A DNA stretch of 44,470 bases from an uncultured Clostridia bacterium (lineage in GTDB: Bacteria > Bacillota > Clostridia > Oscillospirales > CAG-272), in contig CALXUY010000097.1 of NCBI GenBank assembly GCA_944391805.1, positions 1 to 44,470 on the forward strand, given 5' to 3'. A program made the position numbers and the translations under genes. Below are positions 14,178 to 23,600 of the stretch, piece after piece. Under the pieces are notes generated by a model. That model saw only the letters and a list, made by a program, of their open reading frames with translations, did not search any database and was not told the origin of the DNA. How positions within the stretch are numbered: position 1 is the first letter of the stretch; every line of letters begins with the position of its first letter.

Positions 14178-14516
14178 ATGGACTGTTTGTTCTGTAAAAT
14201 CATTGCCGGGGAAATTCCCTCCACCCGGGTATATGAGGATGAGAAGGTATACGCTTTCCGCGACATCAACCCGATGGCGCCGGTGCATGTGCTGGTGGTG
14301 CCCAAGCACCATGTTGCAAGCGCCGATGAGGTGAACACCGCAAACAGCGGCGATGTGGCCGCCATCTTTGAGGCGATCCCGAAAATTGCGGCGGCGGAGG
14401 GGCTGACCAACGGCTACCGCGTGATCACCAACTGCGGGGAGGACGCCTGCCAATCGGTGCATCACCTGCACTTTCACATTCTCGGCGGCAAAAAGCTGCC
14501 CGATCAGATGGCCTGA
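14178..14516 (+). CDS. hinT: HIT-family protein (HinT-like purine nucleoside phosphoramidase)
   Basis: This 112-aa cytosolic protein starts at 14178 after AAAGGAG. It begins CLFCKIIAGEIPS, as usual for HinT. It has the MAPVHVLVVPKHH strand and the catalytic histidine triad HLHFHILGG near the C-terminus. HinT proteins hydrolyse AMP-N-linked compounds such as aminoacyl-adenylates. Length and motifs match the whole family. It is a single-gene unit with its own consensus promoter, followed by a shared hairpin region before the convergent aspartokinase. Confidence 0.95.
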   Translation: MDCLFCKIIAGEIPSTRVYEDEKVYAFRDINPMAPVHVLVVPKHHVASADEVNTANSGDVAAIFEAIPKIAAAEGLTNGYRVITNCGEDACQSVHHLHFHILGGKKLPDQMA

Positions 14517-14561
14517 GGCGGGATTCCTGCGCGCCGCTCTCGCCGCCTTCAGGAAACCCGA

Positions 14562-14596
14562 CGGAGGGGACGCCTTATGTCAAAGCGTCCCCTCCG
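14562..14596. terminator. Shared terminator hairpin after the HIT gene
   Basis: CGGAGGGGACGC (14562-14573) pairs with GCGTCCCCTCCG (14585-14596). The tail CCTGTTTGT on the plus strand is only mildly T-rich. It lies between the convergent HIT and aspartokinase genes. Confidence 0.6.
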
Positions 14597-14613
14597 CCTG
14601 TTTGTCAGGGCCT

Positions 14614-14648
14614 GCTGCTGCCCGGGCACTCGGCCCGGGCACGGCAGC
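14614..14648. terminator. Second hairpin at the convergent gene end
   Basis: TGCCCGGGC (14619-14627) pairs with GCCCGGGCA (14633-14641), extended by GCTGC/GCAGC with a small bulge. It lies 9 bp after the aspartokinase stop on the minus strand. There is no T-run, so its efficiency is uncertain. Confidence 0.5.
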
Positions 14649-14656
14649 GACGGCCT

Positions 14657-15973
14657 TTATCTGACGAATTCGTCGTAAATCGCGTTGAGCGCCTTTTCGA
14701 GATCCCGCTCATCCACCCCCACGATGATGCTCAGCTCGCTCGACCCCTGGTCGATCATGCGGATGTTGATGCCGGCCTCGGAGATGGCCGAGAAGATGCG
14801 CGCAGCGGTTCCCTTGGCCTTGACCATGCCGCGGCCGACAACGGCCAGAAGCGCCAGACCGTCCTCGCTGACAATGCTGTCGGGTCGGGCGCGCTTGTTG
14901 ATGCCGGCAATCACGCGTTCCCGGCGGGATTCCAGACTTTTGGTCGGCACCACAACGCTCATGGTGTCCACGCCCGAGGGCAGATGCTCAAAGGAGATTT
15001 CGTTGTCCTCCAGCACATCGAGCACCTTGCGGCCGAACCCGATTTCGGCATTCATCATATCCTTTTCAATGGTGATGACCGAAAGTCCCTTTTTGCCGGC
15101 GATGCCGGTGATCACGGTGCTGCCGTCGTACTCCCCGGTGCTGGCGACAATCATGGTGCCGGGCGCTCCGGGATCATTGGTGTTGCGGATGTTGATCGGA
15201 ATGCCGGCAAAGCGCACCGGAAAAATGGCGTCCTCGTGCAGCACGGTGGCTCCCATATAGGAGAGCTCGCGCAGCTCGCGGTAGGTTACCGTGCGGATCG
15301 GGCGGGGATTCGGCACGATGCGCGGGTCGGCCATCAGGCAGCCCGAAACGTCGGTCCAGTTCTCGTACAGCTCTGCCTCGCAGGCGCGCGCGACAATCGA
15401 GCCGGTGATGTCCGAGCCGCCCCGGCTGAAGGTCTTGATGGTGCCGTTCGGCATCACCCCGTAAAAGCCCGGAATGACCGCATGGGTGTGCTTTTTCAGC
15501 TCCTCGCGCATCATGGCATTGGTTTTTTCATCGTCGAAAAGCCCGTTATCCTTAAAAAAGATGACCGATTCCGCGTCGATGAAATCAAAACCGAGATATT
15601 TGGCGAGGATAATGGAGTTGAGATATTCTCCCCGGCTGGCGGCAAAATCCCGGCCGGTGTGGTGCTGAATGCTGTCCCGCACATAGTCCAGCTCGCCGCT
15701 CATGTCAAAGGACATCCCGAGGTCGCGGATGATGGTGTTGTAGCGGTCGGCAATGCGGCGGAAATATTCGGTAATATCCTCACGGTTGTGCGCCATTTCG
15801 TAGCAATGATAGAGCATGTCTGTCACCTTGGTGTCGTCCGCCCGGCGCTTGCCGGGCGCCGAGGCCACCACGTAGCGGCGGGTGGGGTCGGCGCGCACGA
15901 TGGACGCGACCTGGCGGAAATGCTCGGCGTCAGCCAGAGAGGAGCCGCCGAATTTCACAACTTTGATTCCCAT
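14657..15973 (-). CDS. lysC: Aspartate kinase (monofunctional)
   Basis: This 438-aa enzyme phosphorylates aspartate to aspartyl phosphate, the first step to lysine, threonine and methionine. It begins IKVVKFGGSSLAD, the family's ATP/aspartate signature. FSRGGSDITGSI (near residue 185) and the WTDVSG strand follow. The C-terminal part (about 310-438) holds two ACT domains that normally bind the end-product amino acid. No homoserine dehydrogenase domain is fused. The start at 15973 follows AAAGGAAAA. The leader is short and leaves no room for a lysine riboswitch, so control is probably allosteric. Confidence 0.94.
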   Translation of the reverse strand: MGIKVVKFGGSSLADAEHFRQVASIVRADPTRRYVVASAPGKRRADDTKVTDMLYHCYEMAHNREDITEYFRRIADRYNTIIRDLGMSFDMSGELDYVRDSIQHHTGRDFAASRGEYLNSIILAKYLGFDFIDAESVIFFKDNGLFDDEKTNAMMREELKKHTHAVIPGFYGVMPNGTIKTFSRGGSDITGSIVARACEAELYENWTDVSGCLMADPRIVPNPRPIRTVTYRELRELSYMGATVLHEDAIFPVRFAGIPINIRNTNDPGAPGTMIVASTGEYDGSTVITGIAGKKGLSVITIEKDMMNAEIGFGRKVLDVLEDNEISFEHLPSGVDTMSVVVPTKSLESRRERVIAGINKRARPDSIVSEDGLALLAVVGRGMVKAKGTAARIFSAISEAGINIRMIDQGSSELSIIVGVDERDLEKALNAIYDEFVR

Positions 15974-16014
15974 TCTTTTTTCCTTTCGGGTTCGTACTGT
16001 CGGTTTTACTAATT

Positions 16015-16043
16015 ATTATATGAAATTTTGAGCATTTTGTCAA
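16015..16043 (-). promoter_or_regulatory. Promoter of the aspartokinase gene
   Basis: On the minus strand TTGACA (16038-16043) and TATAAT (16015-16020) have a 17-bp spacer, giving a leader of about 35 nt. Confidence 0.85.
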
Positions 16044-16124
16044 GGCGCCGGCGCGTGATTTTTCCGGGAAAACCCGATTTTCGGGCACTTTTTTGGTATT
16101 TGCCGGAAAAAAACCGGCGGGGGA

Positions 16125-16153
16125 TTGCAAAATATCCGGTTTTATGCTACAAT
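16125..16153 (+). promoter_or_regulatory. Promoter of the glucanotransferase gene
   Basis: TTGCAA (16125-16130) and an extended -10 TGCTACAAT (TACAAT at 16148-16153) have a 17-bp spacer. It lies divergently from the aspartokinase promoter. Confidence 0.65.
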
Positions 16154-16196
16154 CCTTTCGTCGGAAACATGCACACAAACAAAGGAGGGAACGGTT

Positions 16197-17636
16197 ATGC
16201 AGCGCAGCAGCGGTGTGCTGATGCACATCTCCTCACTCTGGGGAGAATATTCGGAGGGGGCGTTCGGAGCGGAGGCCCTGGAGTGGGTCGACCGGCTTGC
16301 CGCCGCGGGCTTCGGCGTGTGGCAGGTGCTGCCCTTCTGTCTGCCGGACGAATACGCCTCCCCCTACAAATCGTATGGGGCGTTCAGTCTCAATCCGTAT
16401 TTCATCGATCTGCCCGCACTGGCCGCGCAGGGGCTGCTCACCCCGGGGGAGCTGGCCGAGGCGCGGCAGCACACGCCGTACGGCTGTGAATTTGCGCGGC
16501 TCGCGCGGGAGCGTCTGCCTCTGCTTGCGCGGGCGGCGTCCCGGGTACGGGGTTGGAGCGCGGTGGAGGATTTTCTGCACGCCCATCCGCACACCGAGCG
16601 CTTCTGCCGCTTCATGGCCTGCCGGGCCGCAAACGGGGGCAGACCGTGGAACGAGTGGCAAACGCAGGAGCCGGACCGGGAGGCGCTGCGCGTGTGGTGC
16701 TTTGCGCAGTATGAGGCGGCGCGGCAGTGGCAGGAGGTCAGGGCCTATGCCAATTCCCGGGGCGTGCGGGTCATCGGCGACATGCCGATTTACGTCGCGT
16801 ATGACAGCGCCGATGTGTGGGCGAACCGCGGGCTGTTCCGGCTGAACGAAAGCGGCAAGCCGGAGGCGGTTGCCGGCGTTCCGCCCGACTATTTCAGCGC
16901 CGAGGGGCAGCTCTGGGGCAACCCGCTCTACCGCTGGGAGGTGATGCGGGAGGACGGCTACGGCTGGTGGCGGGAGCGCATGGGCTTTCTCATGGAGCTG
17001 TTTGACGGCGTGCGCATCGATCATTTCCGGGGGCTGGAGTCCTATTATGCGATTCCGGCCGGGGAGCAGACGGCCCGCCGCGGGGTATGGGAGCCGGGGC
17101 CGGGAATCGAGCTGATCCGTGCGCTGCGTCCGGTCTGCCGCGGCAGGACCGTGATTGCCGAGGACCTCGGCGACATCACGCCGGCAGTACGGCGGCTGGT
17201 GCGTGCGAGCGGCTTTCCCGGCATGCGGGTGCTGCAGTTTGCCTTTCTCGGGGACCGGGAAAACGAGCACCGCCCCCATGCGTATCCCGAAAACTGCGTG
17301 GCCTATACCGGCACGCACGACAACAACACCCTGCTGGGCCATGTGTGGGAGCTGGAGGAGGCGCAGCGCCGCCGTCTGCTGGCCTATTTCGACTGTGAGG
17401 GAAAGGACTGGGACCAATGCTGCCGGGAGATTCTGCGCGGGATGCTGGCCAGCCACGCGGGACTTGTGATCTTTCCGGCGCAGGATCTGCTGGGCTTTGG
17501 GAGCGACACCCGCCTCAACACCCCCGGCCGGAGCGAGGGCAACTGGGGCTGGCGCATGACCCGGGAGCAGATGCGCGCCATCGACTGCGGGCGCTTCCTG
17601 CGCTGGAACCGGATGTACGGGCGGCAGGGCGGATAG
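16197..17636 (+). CDS. malQ: 4-alpha-glucanotransferase (amylomaltase, GH77)
   Basis: This 479-aa cytosolic enzyme transfers alpha-1,4-glucan chains during maltodextrin or glycogen use. The start at 16197 follows AGGAGGG. It begins RSSGVLMHISSL, as usual for MalQ. GH77 signatures include PSYKSYG-like SPYKSYGAFSLNP, DVWANRGLF, the nucleophile Asp in VRIDHFRGLESYYA, the acid/base Glu in IAEDLGDIT and the third acid in YTGTHDNNT. Length matches short bacterial amylomaltases. It has its own promoter. No other glycogen gene is in the window. Confidence 0.95.
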   Translation: MQRSSGVLMHISSLWGEYSEGAFGAEALEWVDRLAAAGFGVWQVLPFCLPDEYASPYKSYGAFSLNPYFIDLPALAAQGLLTPGELAEARQHTPYGCEFARLARERLPLLARAASRVRGWSAVEDFLHAHPHTERFCRFMACRAANGGRPWNEWQTQEPDREALRVWCFAQYEAARQWQEVRAYANSRGVRVIGDMPIYVAYDSADVWANRGLFRLNESGKPEAVAGVPPDYFSAEGQLWGNPLYRWEVMREDGYGWWRERMGFLMELFDGVRIDHFRGLESYYAIPAGEQTARRGVWEPGPGIELIRALRPVCRGRTVIAEDLGDITPAVRRLVRASGFPGMRVLQFAFLGDRENEHRPHAYPENCVAYTGTHDNNTLLGHVWELEEAQRRRLLAYFDCEGKDWDQCCREILRGMLASHAGLVIFPAQDLLGFGSDTRLNTPGRSEGNWGWRMTREQMRAIDCGRFLRWNRMYGRQGG

Positions 17637-17776
17637 CCCGGGCGGAGCCGCTGGCCGGCCTTTGTCAGCCTGCGGCGGGTCTCTTCCGGTGCATCTGCGG
17701 AGCGTCGAGCTTCATTTTCGGAGCGTTGGCCTGCATTTCCGGGGCGGGGTTTCCGTGCGGAAAATGCTTCTGCCGC

Positions 17777-17805
17777 TTGCATATTCGGCCGGTTTGTGCT
17801 ATAAT
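17777..17805 (+). promoter_or_regulatory. Promoter of the 122-aa membrane protein
   Basis: TTGCAT (17777-17782) and TATAAT (17800-17805) have a 17-bp spacer. It starts 140 bp after the glucanotransferase stop, showing a separate unit. The 140 bp in between hold no gene that I can see. Confidence 0.75.
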
Positions 17806-17865
17806 AAAGCGAGGTTGCCGATGCAGCCAACGACAAAATGACCGGAAAAAATGGAGGAATGCAGG

Positions 17866-18234
17866 ATGAAACTGACCGAAAAATGGGCCAATTCACTCAC
17901 CTATGTCGCCGCTTATTTGGGAGCGGTTCCGTTTCTGCTGTTTGGAGGCTACCTGTTTTTGAAGAGCAGGCATGAGGGGGTGCAGAAAAACCTGCGCCGC
18001 GCGCTTTTCCTGTTTTTGGTCGTGCTGGCCTGCAAGGCGGGGAATTCGCTGCTCAATTACCTGCTGCTGACGGTGTTCGGCGATGTGTTTTACGGCGCGG
18101 CGGATGCGCTCCGTATTCTTGGCGGTGTGATCAATATTGGGGAGATTGTGGCCTATCTGGCTGCGTTTGTCTCGGCGCTGCACAGCGGCGGGGAGGACGA
18201 TGTGCTCGAGCCCGCCGCAGGCCGGCGGCGCTGA
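17866..18234 (+). CDS. Small integral membrane protein of unknown function
   Basis: A 122-aa protein starts at 17866 after GGAGG. Three hydrophobic segments are visible: about 11-32, 45-66 and 80-104. Basic loops (KSRHEGVQKNLRRA) fall after the first one, and an acidic then basic tail (GGEDDVLEPAAGRRR) ends it. I do not recognise a family. It has its own promoter and is not obviously linked to the pyr operon behind it. Confidence 0.6.
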   Translation: MKLTEKWANSLTYVAAYLGAVPFLLFGGYLFLKSRHEGVQKNLRRALFLFLVVLACKAGNSLLNYLLLTVFGDVFYGAADALRILGGVINIGEIVAYLAAFVSALHSGGEDDVLEPAAGRRR

Positions 18235-18306
18235 GCGCGTGTGCGGCAGACCGACCTGTATGATCGTATCCGCCTCGGACGCCGGAAGGAGCCGCTCCGC
18301 GCTACG

Positions 18307-18327
18307 CCGGAGCCGGCTCCGGATTTT
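18307..18327 (+). terminator. Possible terminator between the membrane-protein gene and the pyr promoter
   Basis: The 16-bp palindrome CCGGAG-CCGG-CTCCGG is followed by ATTTTG. The stem is short but GC-only. It lies about 70 bp after the preceding stop codon. Confidence 0.45.
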
Positions 18328-18415
18328 GTGTGCCAGAAACATCAGAATGGTTTGTTTTCACAATTCCCGTCCGGATTTGCCGGAGAATTTTTGGGCTTCG
18401 GAATCGAAAAAGCTC

Positions 18416-18444
18416 TTGACAAACCGGCGGGGGTATGCTATACT
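18416..18444 (+). promoter_or_regulatory. Promoter of the pyr operon
   Basis: TTGACA (18416-18421) and TATACT (18439-18444) have a 17-bp spacer. The transcript would start near 18451, just before the PyrR-binding hairpin. Confidence 0.9.
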
Positions 18445-18461
18445 ATATTCGCAATTTTTAA

Positions 18462-18575
18462 GTCGGTACAGAGATGCCGGCAAGATTGATGCTTCAGCCG
18501 CCGCACACCGGATATGGGAGTGGGGGAGTGGCTCTATATCTTTGTGTCAATCTTGCCGCAGGGCAGGATTTTTTT
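18462..18575 (+). promoter_or_regulatory. PyrR-responsive transcription attenuator (leader of the pyr operon)
   Basis: All three alternative structures can be drawn. The PyrR-binding anti-antiterminator is GUCGGU (18462-18467) with GCCGGC (18476-18481), whose loop ACAGAGAU contains the CAGAGA core known from Bacillus PyrR sites. The antiterminator pairs CGGCAAGATTGA (18478-18489) with TCAATCTTGCCG (18547-18558), 12 perfect pairs. The terminator pairs AATCTTGCC (18549-18557) with GGCAGGATT (18562-18570) around GCAG, followed by a seven-T run. The first two are mutually exclusive through 18478-18481, and the last two through 18549-18557. PyrR bound to UMP/UTP would favour termination. Confidence 0.88.
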
Positions 18576-18596
18576 GTTGCAAAAAGGATGGAACGC

Positions 18597-19133
18597 ATGA
18601 AGCCGAGAACACAGATTATGGACGCGGCGACCGTCCGGCGAACCATGGCGAGAATCACGCACGAGGTGCTGGAGCGCAATCAGGGAGTGAGAGACATCTG
18701 TGTGCTCGGTGTGAAGCGCCGCGGCGTGCCGCTGGCGCGGATGCTGTGCGACAACATCCGCCGGTTTGAGGGCGCGGAGGTTCCGCTGGGATTTCTGGAC
18801 GTCACCATGCGGCGGGATGACCTGAGCGAGCAGGACAAGCTGGCGCTGGCGACCGGCTCGGCGGTTCCGTTTGACCTGCACGACAAAATTGTGGTGCTGG
18901 TGGATGACGTGCTGTTCACCGGCCGCACCGCAAAGGCGGCGCTGGAGACCGTGTTCGGCTTCGGCCGTCCCCGCGCGGTGCAGCTGGTGGTGCTGGTCGA
19001 CCGGGGGCACCGGGAACTGCCCATCCGCCCGGATTATGTGGGCAAGAACGTCCCGACCTCCCGCTCCGAAGCGATTGCGGTGCGGCTGGAGGAGATCGAC
19101 GGAGAAACCGCGGTTTATATCTGCGATGTGTGA
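18597..19133 (+). CDS. pyrR: PyrR, pyr operon attenuator protein / uracil phosphoribosyltransferase
   Basis: This 178-aa protein binds leader RNA when UMP is plentiful and can also convert uracil plus PRPP to UMP. The start at 18597 follows AAAGGATGG; an ATG nine bases earlier sits too near the ribosome site. The family features are present: IMDAATVRRTMARITHEVLERN at the start, LGVKRRGVPLA, the PRPP loop VVLVDDVLFTGRTAKAAL (near 100-117) and the C-terminal VDRGHRELPIRPDYVGKNVPTS. It is the first gene after the attenuator, so it controls its own synthesis. Confidence 0.96.
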   Translation: MKPRTQIMDAATVRRTMARITHEVLERNQGVRDICVLGVKRRGVPLARMLCDNIRRFEGAEVPLGFLDVTMRRDDLSEQDKLALATGSAVPFDLHDKIVVLVDDVLFTGRTAKAALETVFGFGRPRAVQLVVLVDRGHRELPIRPDYVGKNVPTSRSEAIAVRLEEIDGETAVYICDV

Positions 19134-19232
19134 CGCGTGCGGGACGGGCGCACGTAAAGGGGAAGCGGCACCGGCGCAAGCCGGCCGTGCCGGACAGGAT
19201 GCGCCGAGAATCGAACAAAGAAGGAGACGGAT

Positions 19233-20471
19233 ATGAAGGAGCACGGAATCGACTATATCGGAATGCAGAGCGAAGCGGCCAAGCTGTCGGTATATGATCT
19301 TCTTTCCCGGAAGGGATTTTTGTCTGTTCCCGAAAATCAATATCTGGTGTTTCCCGGTTTTTGCGATGTGCATGTGCATCTTCGTGAGCCGGGCTTTTCT
19401 TATAAGGAGACCATCCGCACCGGAACGCTGGCGGCGGCCAGAGGCGGGTATACCACGGTCTGTGCGATGCCAAACCTCAACCCGGTGCCTGACCGTGTGG
19501 AGACGCTCGGGCAGGAGCTGGACATCATCCGCCGGGACGCGGTGGTACAGGTGCTGCCCTACGGTGCCATTACGCTGGGAGAGAAGGGAGAGGCGCTGGC
19601 CGATCTTGCGGGTATGGCCCCCCATGTGTGCGGCTTTTCGGACGACGGCCGGGGGGTGCAGAGCGACGACAGGATGTGCGAGGCCATGAGCCGGGCGCGC
19701 GGTCTGGGCAAGGTCATCGCGGCGCACTGCGAGGATAACCGGCTGCTGCGCGGCGGATATATCCACGACGGGGCCTATGCGCGGGCGCACGGGCACCGGG
19801 GCATCTGCTCCGAGAGCGAGTACGGGCAGATCGCGCGCGACCTTGAGCTGGTGCGCAGAACCGGCTGCAAATACCACGTCTGTCATGTCTCGGCAAAGGA
19901 GAGCGTGGCCCTCTTGCGGCGGGCAAAGGCCGATGGGCTGGACGTCACCTGCGAGACCGGGCCGCATTATCTGGTGCTGTGCGACGAGGATCTGCAGGAG
20001 GACGGCCGCTTCAAGATGAACCCGCCCCTGCGGGGGGCCGAGGACCGCGCGGCACTGCTGGAGGGTGTGCGGGACGGCACCATCGACATGATCGCGACCG
20101 ATCACGCGCCGCACAGTGCGGAGGAAAAGAGCCGGGGGCTGGAGCACAGCCTGTTCGGCGTGGTGGGGCTGGAGACCGCGTTTCCGGTGCTGTACACCGA
20201 GCTGGTGCGCAAGAGCATCATCGGCCCCGAGCGGCTTGCCGAGCTGCTTTGTACCGCTCCGCGGCGCCGGTTCGGCATTCCGCCGGATGAAGGGGATTTC
20301 ACCGTGTTTGAGGTGTCCCGCCCCTATTCCGTCCGTCCGGAGGAGTTCGCCTCGATGGGGCGGAGCACGCCGTTCGCGGGAAGGCAGGTATATGGCAGAT
20401 GCGTGCTGACCGTGCACCGCGGACAGGCGGTCTGGGAGGACCGCAGCGTGCTCGGACCGGCGGGGAACTGA
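19233..20471 (+). CDS. pyrC: Dihydroorotase
   Basis: This 412-aa zinc amidohydrolase closes carbamoyl-aspartate to dihydroorotate. The start at 19233 follows AAGGAGA. The metal-binding CDVHVHLREPG motif (near residue 45) and the later GLGKVIAAHCEDN, KYHVCHVSAK, FKMNPPLR and DMIATDHAPHS motifs, the last with the catalytic Asp, identify a class I bacterial dihydroorotase. It lies 99 bp after pyrR. The gap to carB is 145 bp, the largest within the operon, and shows no convincing promoter or terminator. Confidence 0.95.
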   Translation: MKEHGIDYIGMQSEAAKLSVYDLLSRKGFLSVPENQYLVFPGFCDVHVHLREPGFSYKETIRTGTLAAARGGYTTVCAMPNLNPVPDRVETLGQELDIIRRDAVVQVLPYGAITLGEKGEALADLAGMAPHVCGFSDDGRGVQSDDRMCEAMSRARGLGKVIAAHCEDNRLLRGGYIHDGAYARAHGHRGICSESEYGQIARDLELVRRTGCKYHVCHVSAKESVALLRRAKADGLDVTCETGPHYLVLCDEDLQEDGRFKMNPPLRGAEDRAALLEGVRDGTIDMIATDHAPHSAEEKSRGLEHSLFGVVGLETAFPVLYTELVRKSIIGPERLAELLCTAPRRRFGIPPDEGDFTVFEVSRPYSVRPEEFASMGRSTPFAGRQVYGRCVLTVHRGQAVWEDRSVLGPAGN

Positions 20472-20616
20472 ACGGGCCGGAGCGCGGCGCGGGCGACACG
20501 CGCGAAGATGCGGCCGGGACAAGGCCGTGTGCGCTTAATCATTGCTTCAGAGAATGTAAACATAAATTCGACTGTCAGACAGACAAGCTGTGAAAGCAAA
20601 TTCGGGAGGAAAAACA

Positions 20617-23600
20617 ATGCCAAAAAGAAGAGATCTCAAAAAAATCATGATCATCGGGTCGGGACCGATTGTGATCGGTCAGGCCGCCGAGTTCGACTAT
20701 GCCGGAACGCAGGCCTGCCTTGCGCTCAAGGAGGAGGGCTACGAGGTGGTGCTTTGCAACTCCAATCCCGCCACCATTATGACCGACACCAGCATTGCGG
20801 ACAAGGTATATATGGAGCCGCTGACGCTGGAGTACATTGCCAAAATCATCCGCTTTGAGCGGCCGGACGCCATCATCCCCGGCATTGGCGGGCAGACCGG
20901 ACTGAACCTTGCCATTCAGCTCGAAAAGAAGGGCGTGCTCAAGGAGTGCCAGGTCGAGCTGCTGGGCACCAGAAGCTCGAGCATCGAGCAGGCAGAGGAC
21001 CGCGAGCTGTTCAAGGAGCTCTGCCAGTCGATCGGCGAGCCGACCATTCCTTCCGAAATCACCTATTCCACCGAGGAGGCCAAGGCCGCGGCCGCGCGCA
21101 TCGGCTACCCGGTGGTGCTGCGCCCGGCCTTCACACTGGGCGGTACCGGCGGCGGCTTTGCCAATAACGAGGAGGAGCTGACCGAAATCAGCATCAACGC
21201 CTTCCGGCTCTCTCCGGTGCATCAGGTACTGGTGGAAAAGAGCGTGAAGGGCTACAAGGAAATCGAATTTGAAATGATGCGGGATGCGGCCGACCATGTC
21301 ATCACCATCTGCGGCATGGAGAATGTGGACCCGGTCGGCGTGCACACGGGGGACAGCATTGTGGTGGCGCCCATTATGTCGCTGGACGAGGAAAAGCTGA
21401 GCATGCTCAACGAGAGCGCCGTCCGGCTCATCCGTGCGCTGAAAATCGAGGGGGGCTGCAACGTGCAGTTCGCCCTGCACCCACAGACCCGGGAATACTA
21501 CCTGATCGAGGTCAACCCCCGCGTCTCCCGCTCCTCGGCGCTTGCCTCCAAGGCCAGCGGCTACCCGATTGCCAAGGTGACGGCCAAAATTGCGGTGGGA
21601 ATGCTGCTTGAGGAAATCGCCATTGCCAACACCACGGCGGCCACGGCGCCCTATCTCGACTATGCGGTGGCAAAGCTCCCGCGCTTCCCGTTCGACAAAT
21701 TCTCGGCGGCCTCCAACAAGCTGGGAACCCAGATGAAGGCGACCGGCGAGGTCATGGGCATCGGCTCGACGCTGGAGGAGTGCCTGCTCAAATCGGTGCG
21801 CTCGCTGGAGATCGGTGCCGTGCACTTCCACCTGCCCAAGTTCGATTCCTATACCGACGATCAGCTTCGCGACTATATCTCCGAATTCAAGGACGACAAC
21901 GTGTTCGCCGTCACCGAGCTGCTGCGCCGGGGAGAGAGTGTGCAGCGTCTGTTTGAAATCACGCAGATCACCCCGCTGTTCCTCGAGTCGCTGAAGCGGA
22001 TTGTGGAGATGGAGAACACCCTGCGGCAGAACGCCGGCAACCTCGATGTTCTGCGGGAGGCCAAGAAGATGGGCTTTTCCGACCCGTGCATCGCCAAGCT
22101 GTGGGGGACCGATGAGCTGCGCGTGTTCGGTCTGCGCCGGGAGAACGGCATCATGCCGGTTTACCGCATGGCCGACACGCTGCACACCGGCGCGTATATT
22201 CCCTACTTTTATTCCTCCTATCAGGGCGAGAACAAATCGGTTGTGACCGACCGCAAAAAGCTGGTGGTGCTGGGGGCCGGCCCCATCCGCATCGGGCAGG
22301 GCGTGGAGTTCGATTATTCCACGGTTCACGCAGTGACAACCATCAAAAAGTCGGGCTACGAGGCCATCATCATCAACAACAACCCGGAAACGGTTTCCAC
22401 CGACTATACCACTTCGGATAAGCTCTATTTTGAGCCGCTCACACCCGAGGACGTGATGAACATCCTCGAGTTTGAGCACCCGGAGGGAGTGATCGCCTCG
22501 CTGGGCGGGCAGACTGCCATCAATCTGGCCGAGCCCCTGATGAAGCGCGGGGTGCGCATTGTGGGCACCGACTGCGAGGCCATCGACAAGGCCGAGAACC
22601 GCGACCGTTTCGAGAAGCTGCTGGAGTCGCTGCACATCCCGCAGCCCCAGGGGCGTGCCGTGACCAACATCGAGGACGGCGTGCGCGCCGCCGCACAGAT
22701 CGGCTACCCCGTGCTGGTGCGCCCCTCGTTTGTGCTGGGCGGCCGCGCGATGCAGATCGTCGGCAACGAGGAGCAGCTCCGCCACTATCTCAAAACCGCC
22801 GTGGAAATCGACGCCGACAAGCCCGTGCTGGTGGACAAATATATCATCGGCAAGGAGGTGGAGGTTGACGCGATCTGCGACGGGCACGATGTGTTCGTGC
22901 CGGGCATCATGGAGCTGGTGGAGCGCACCGGCATTCACTCGGGCGACTCGATCAGCGTCTATCCCCCCTTCAGCATTTCGAAACAGGTCAAGGGAATCAT
23001 CCTCGAATACGCCAAAAAGCTGGGGCTTGGCATCGGCATCGTAGGGCTTTACAACATCCAGTTCATTGTGGACAAGGATGAGAAGGTTTTCATCATTGAG
23101 GTCAATCCGCGTTCCTCCCGCACCGTGCCCTTCCTCTCCAAGGCCACGGGCTACAGCCTTGCCGACATCGCCACCGAGGTGATTATGGGCAAGAGCCTCA
23201 AGGAGCAGGGAATTTTTGAGATTTACCCCGAGGAAAAGAGCCGGTGGTATGTCAAGGTACCGGTGTTCTCCTTCAACAAGATCCGGGGCCTGGACGCTTA
23301 CCTGTCCCCCGAAATGAAGTCCACCGGAGAGGCCATCGGCTACGACAACAAGCTCAACCGCGCGCTCTATAAGGCTTTGCAGGCATCGGGTATGCATCTG
23401 CAGAACTACGGCACCGTGTTCGTCACGGTGGCCGACAAGGACAAGGAGGAGGCGCTGCCACTCGTCCGCCGCTTCTATCGCCTCGGCTTCAACATCGAGG
23501 CCACCAAGGGGACCGCGGATTTCCTCAAGGCCAACGGCATCCGCACCCGGGTGCTCAAAAAGCTGGGCGACGGCTCGGATGAGATTCAGGAGGCGCTGCG

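Noticed and set aside
15974..16196. A lysine riboswitch before aspartokinase
   Set aside because: The promoter lies so near the gene that the leader is only about 35 nt, far too short for that aptamer.
20472..20616. A promoter or small gene in the pyrC-carB gap, or a remnant of carA
   Set aside because: The gap is only 145 bp. I see no -35/-10 pair with good spacing and no glutaminase motif. It looks like plain spacer.
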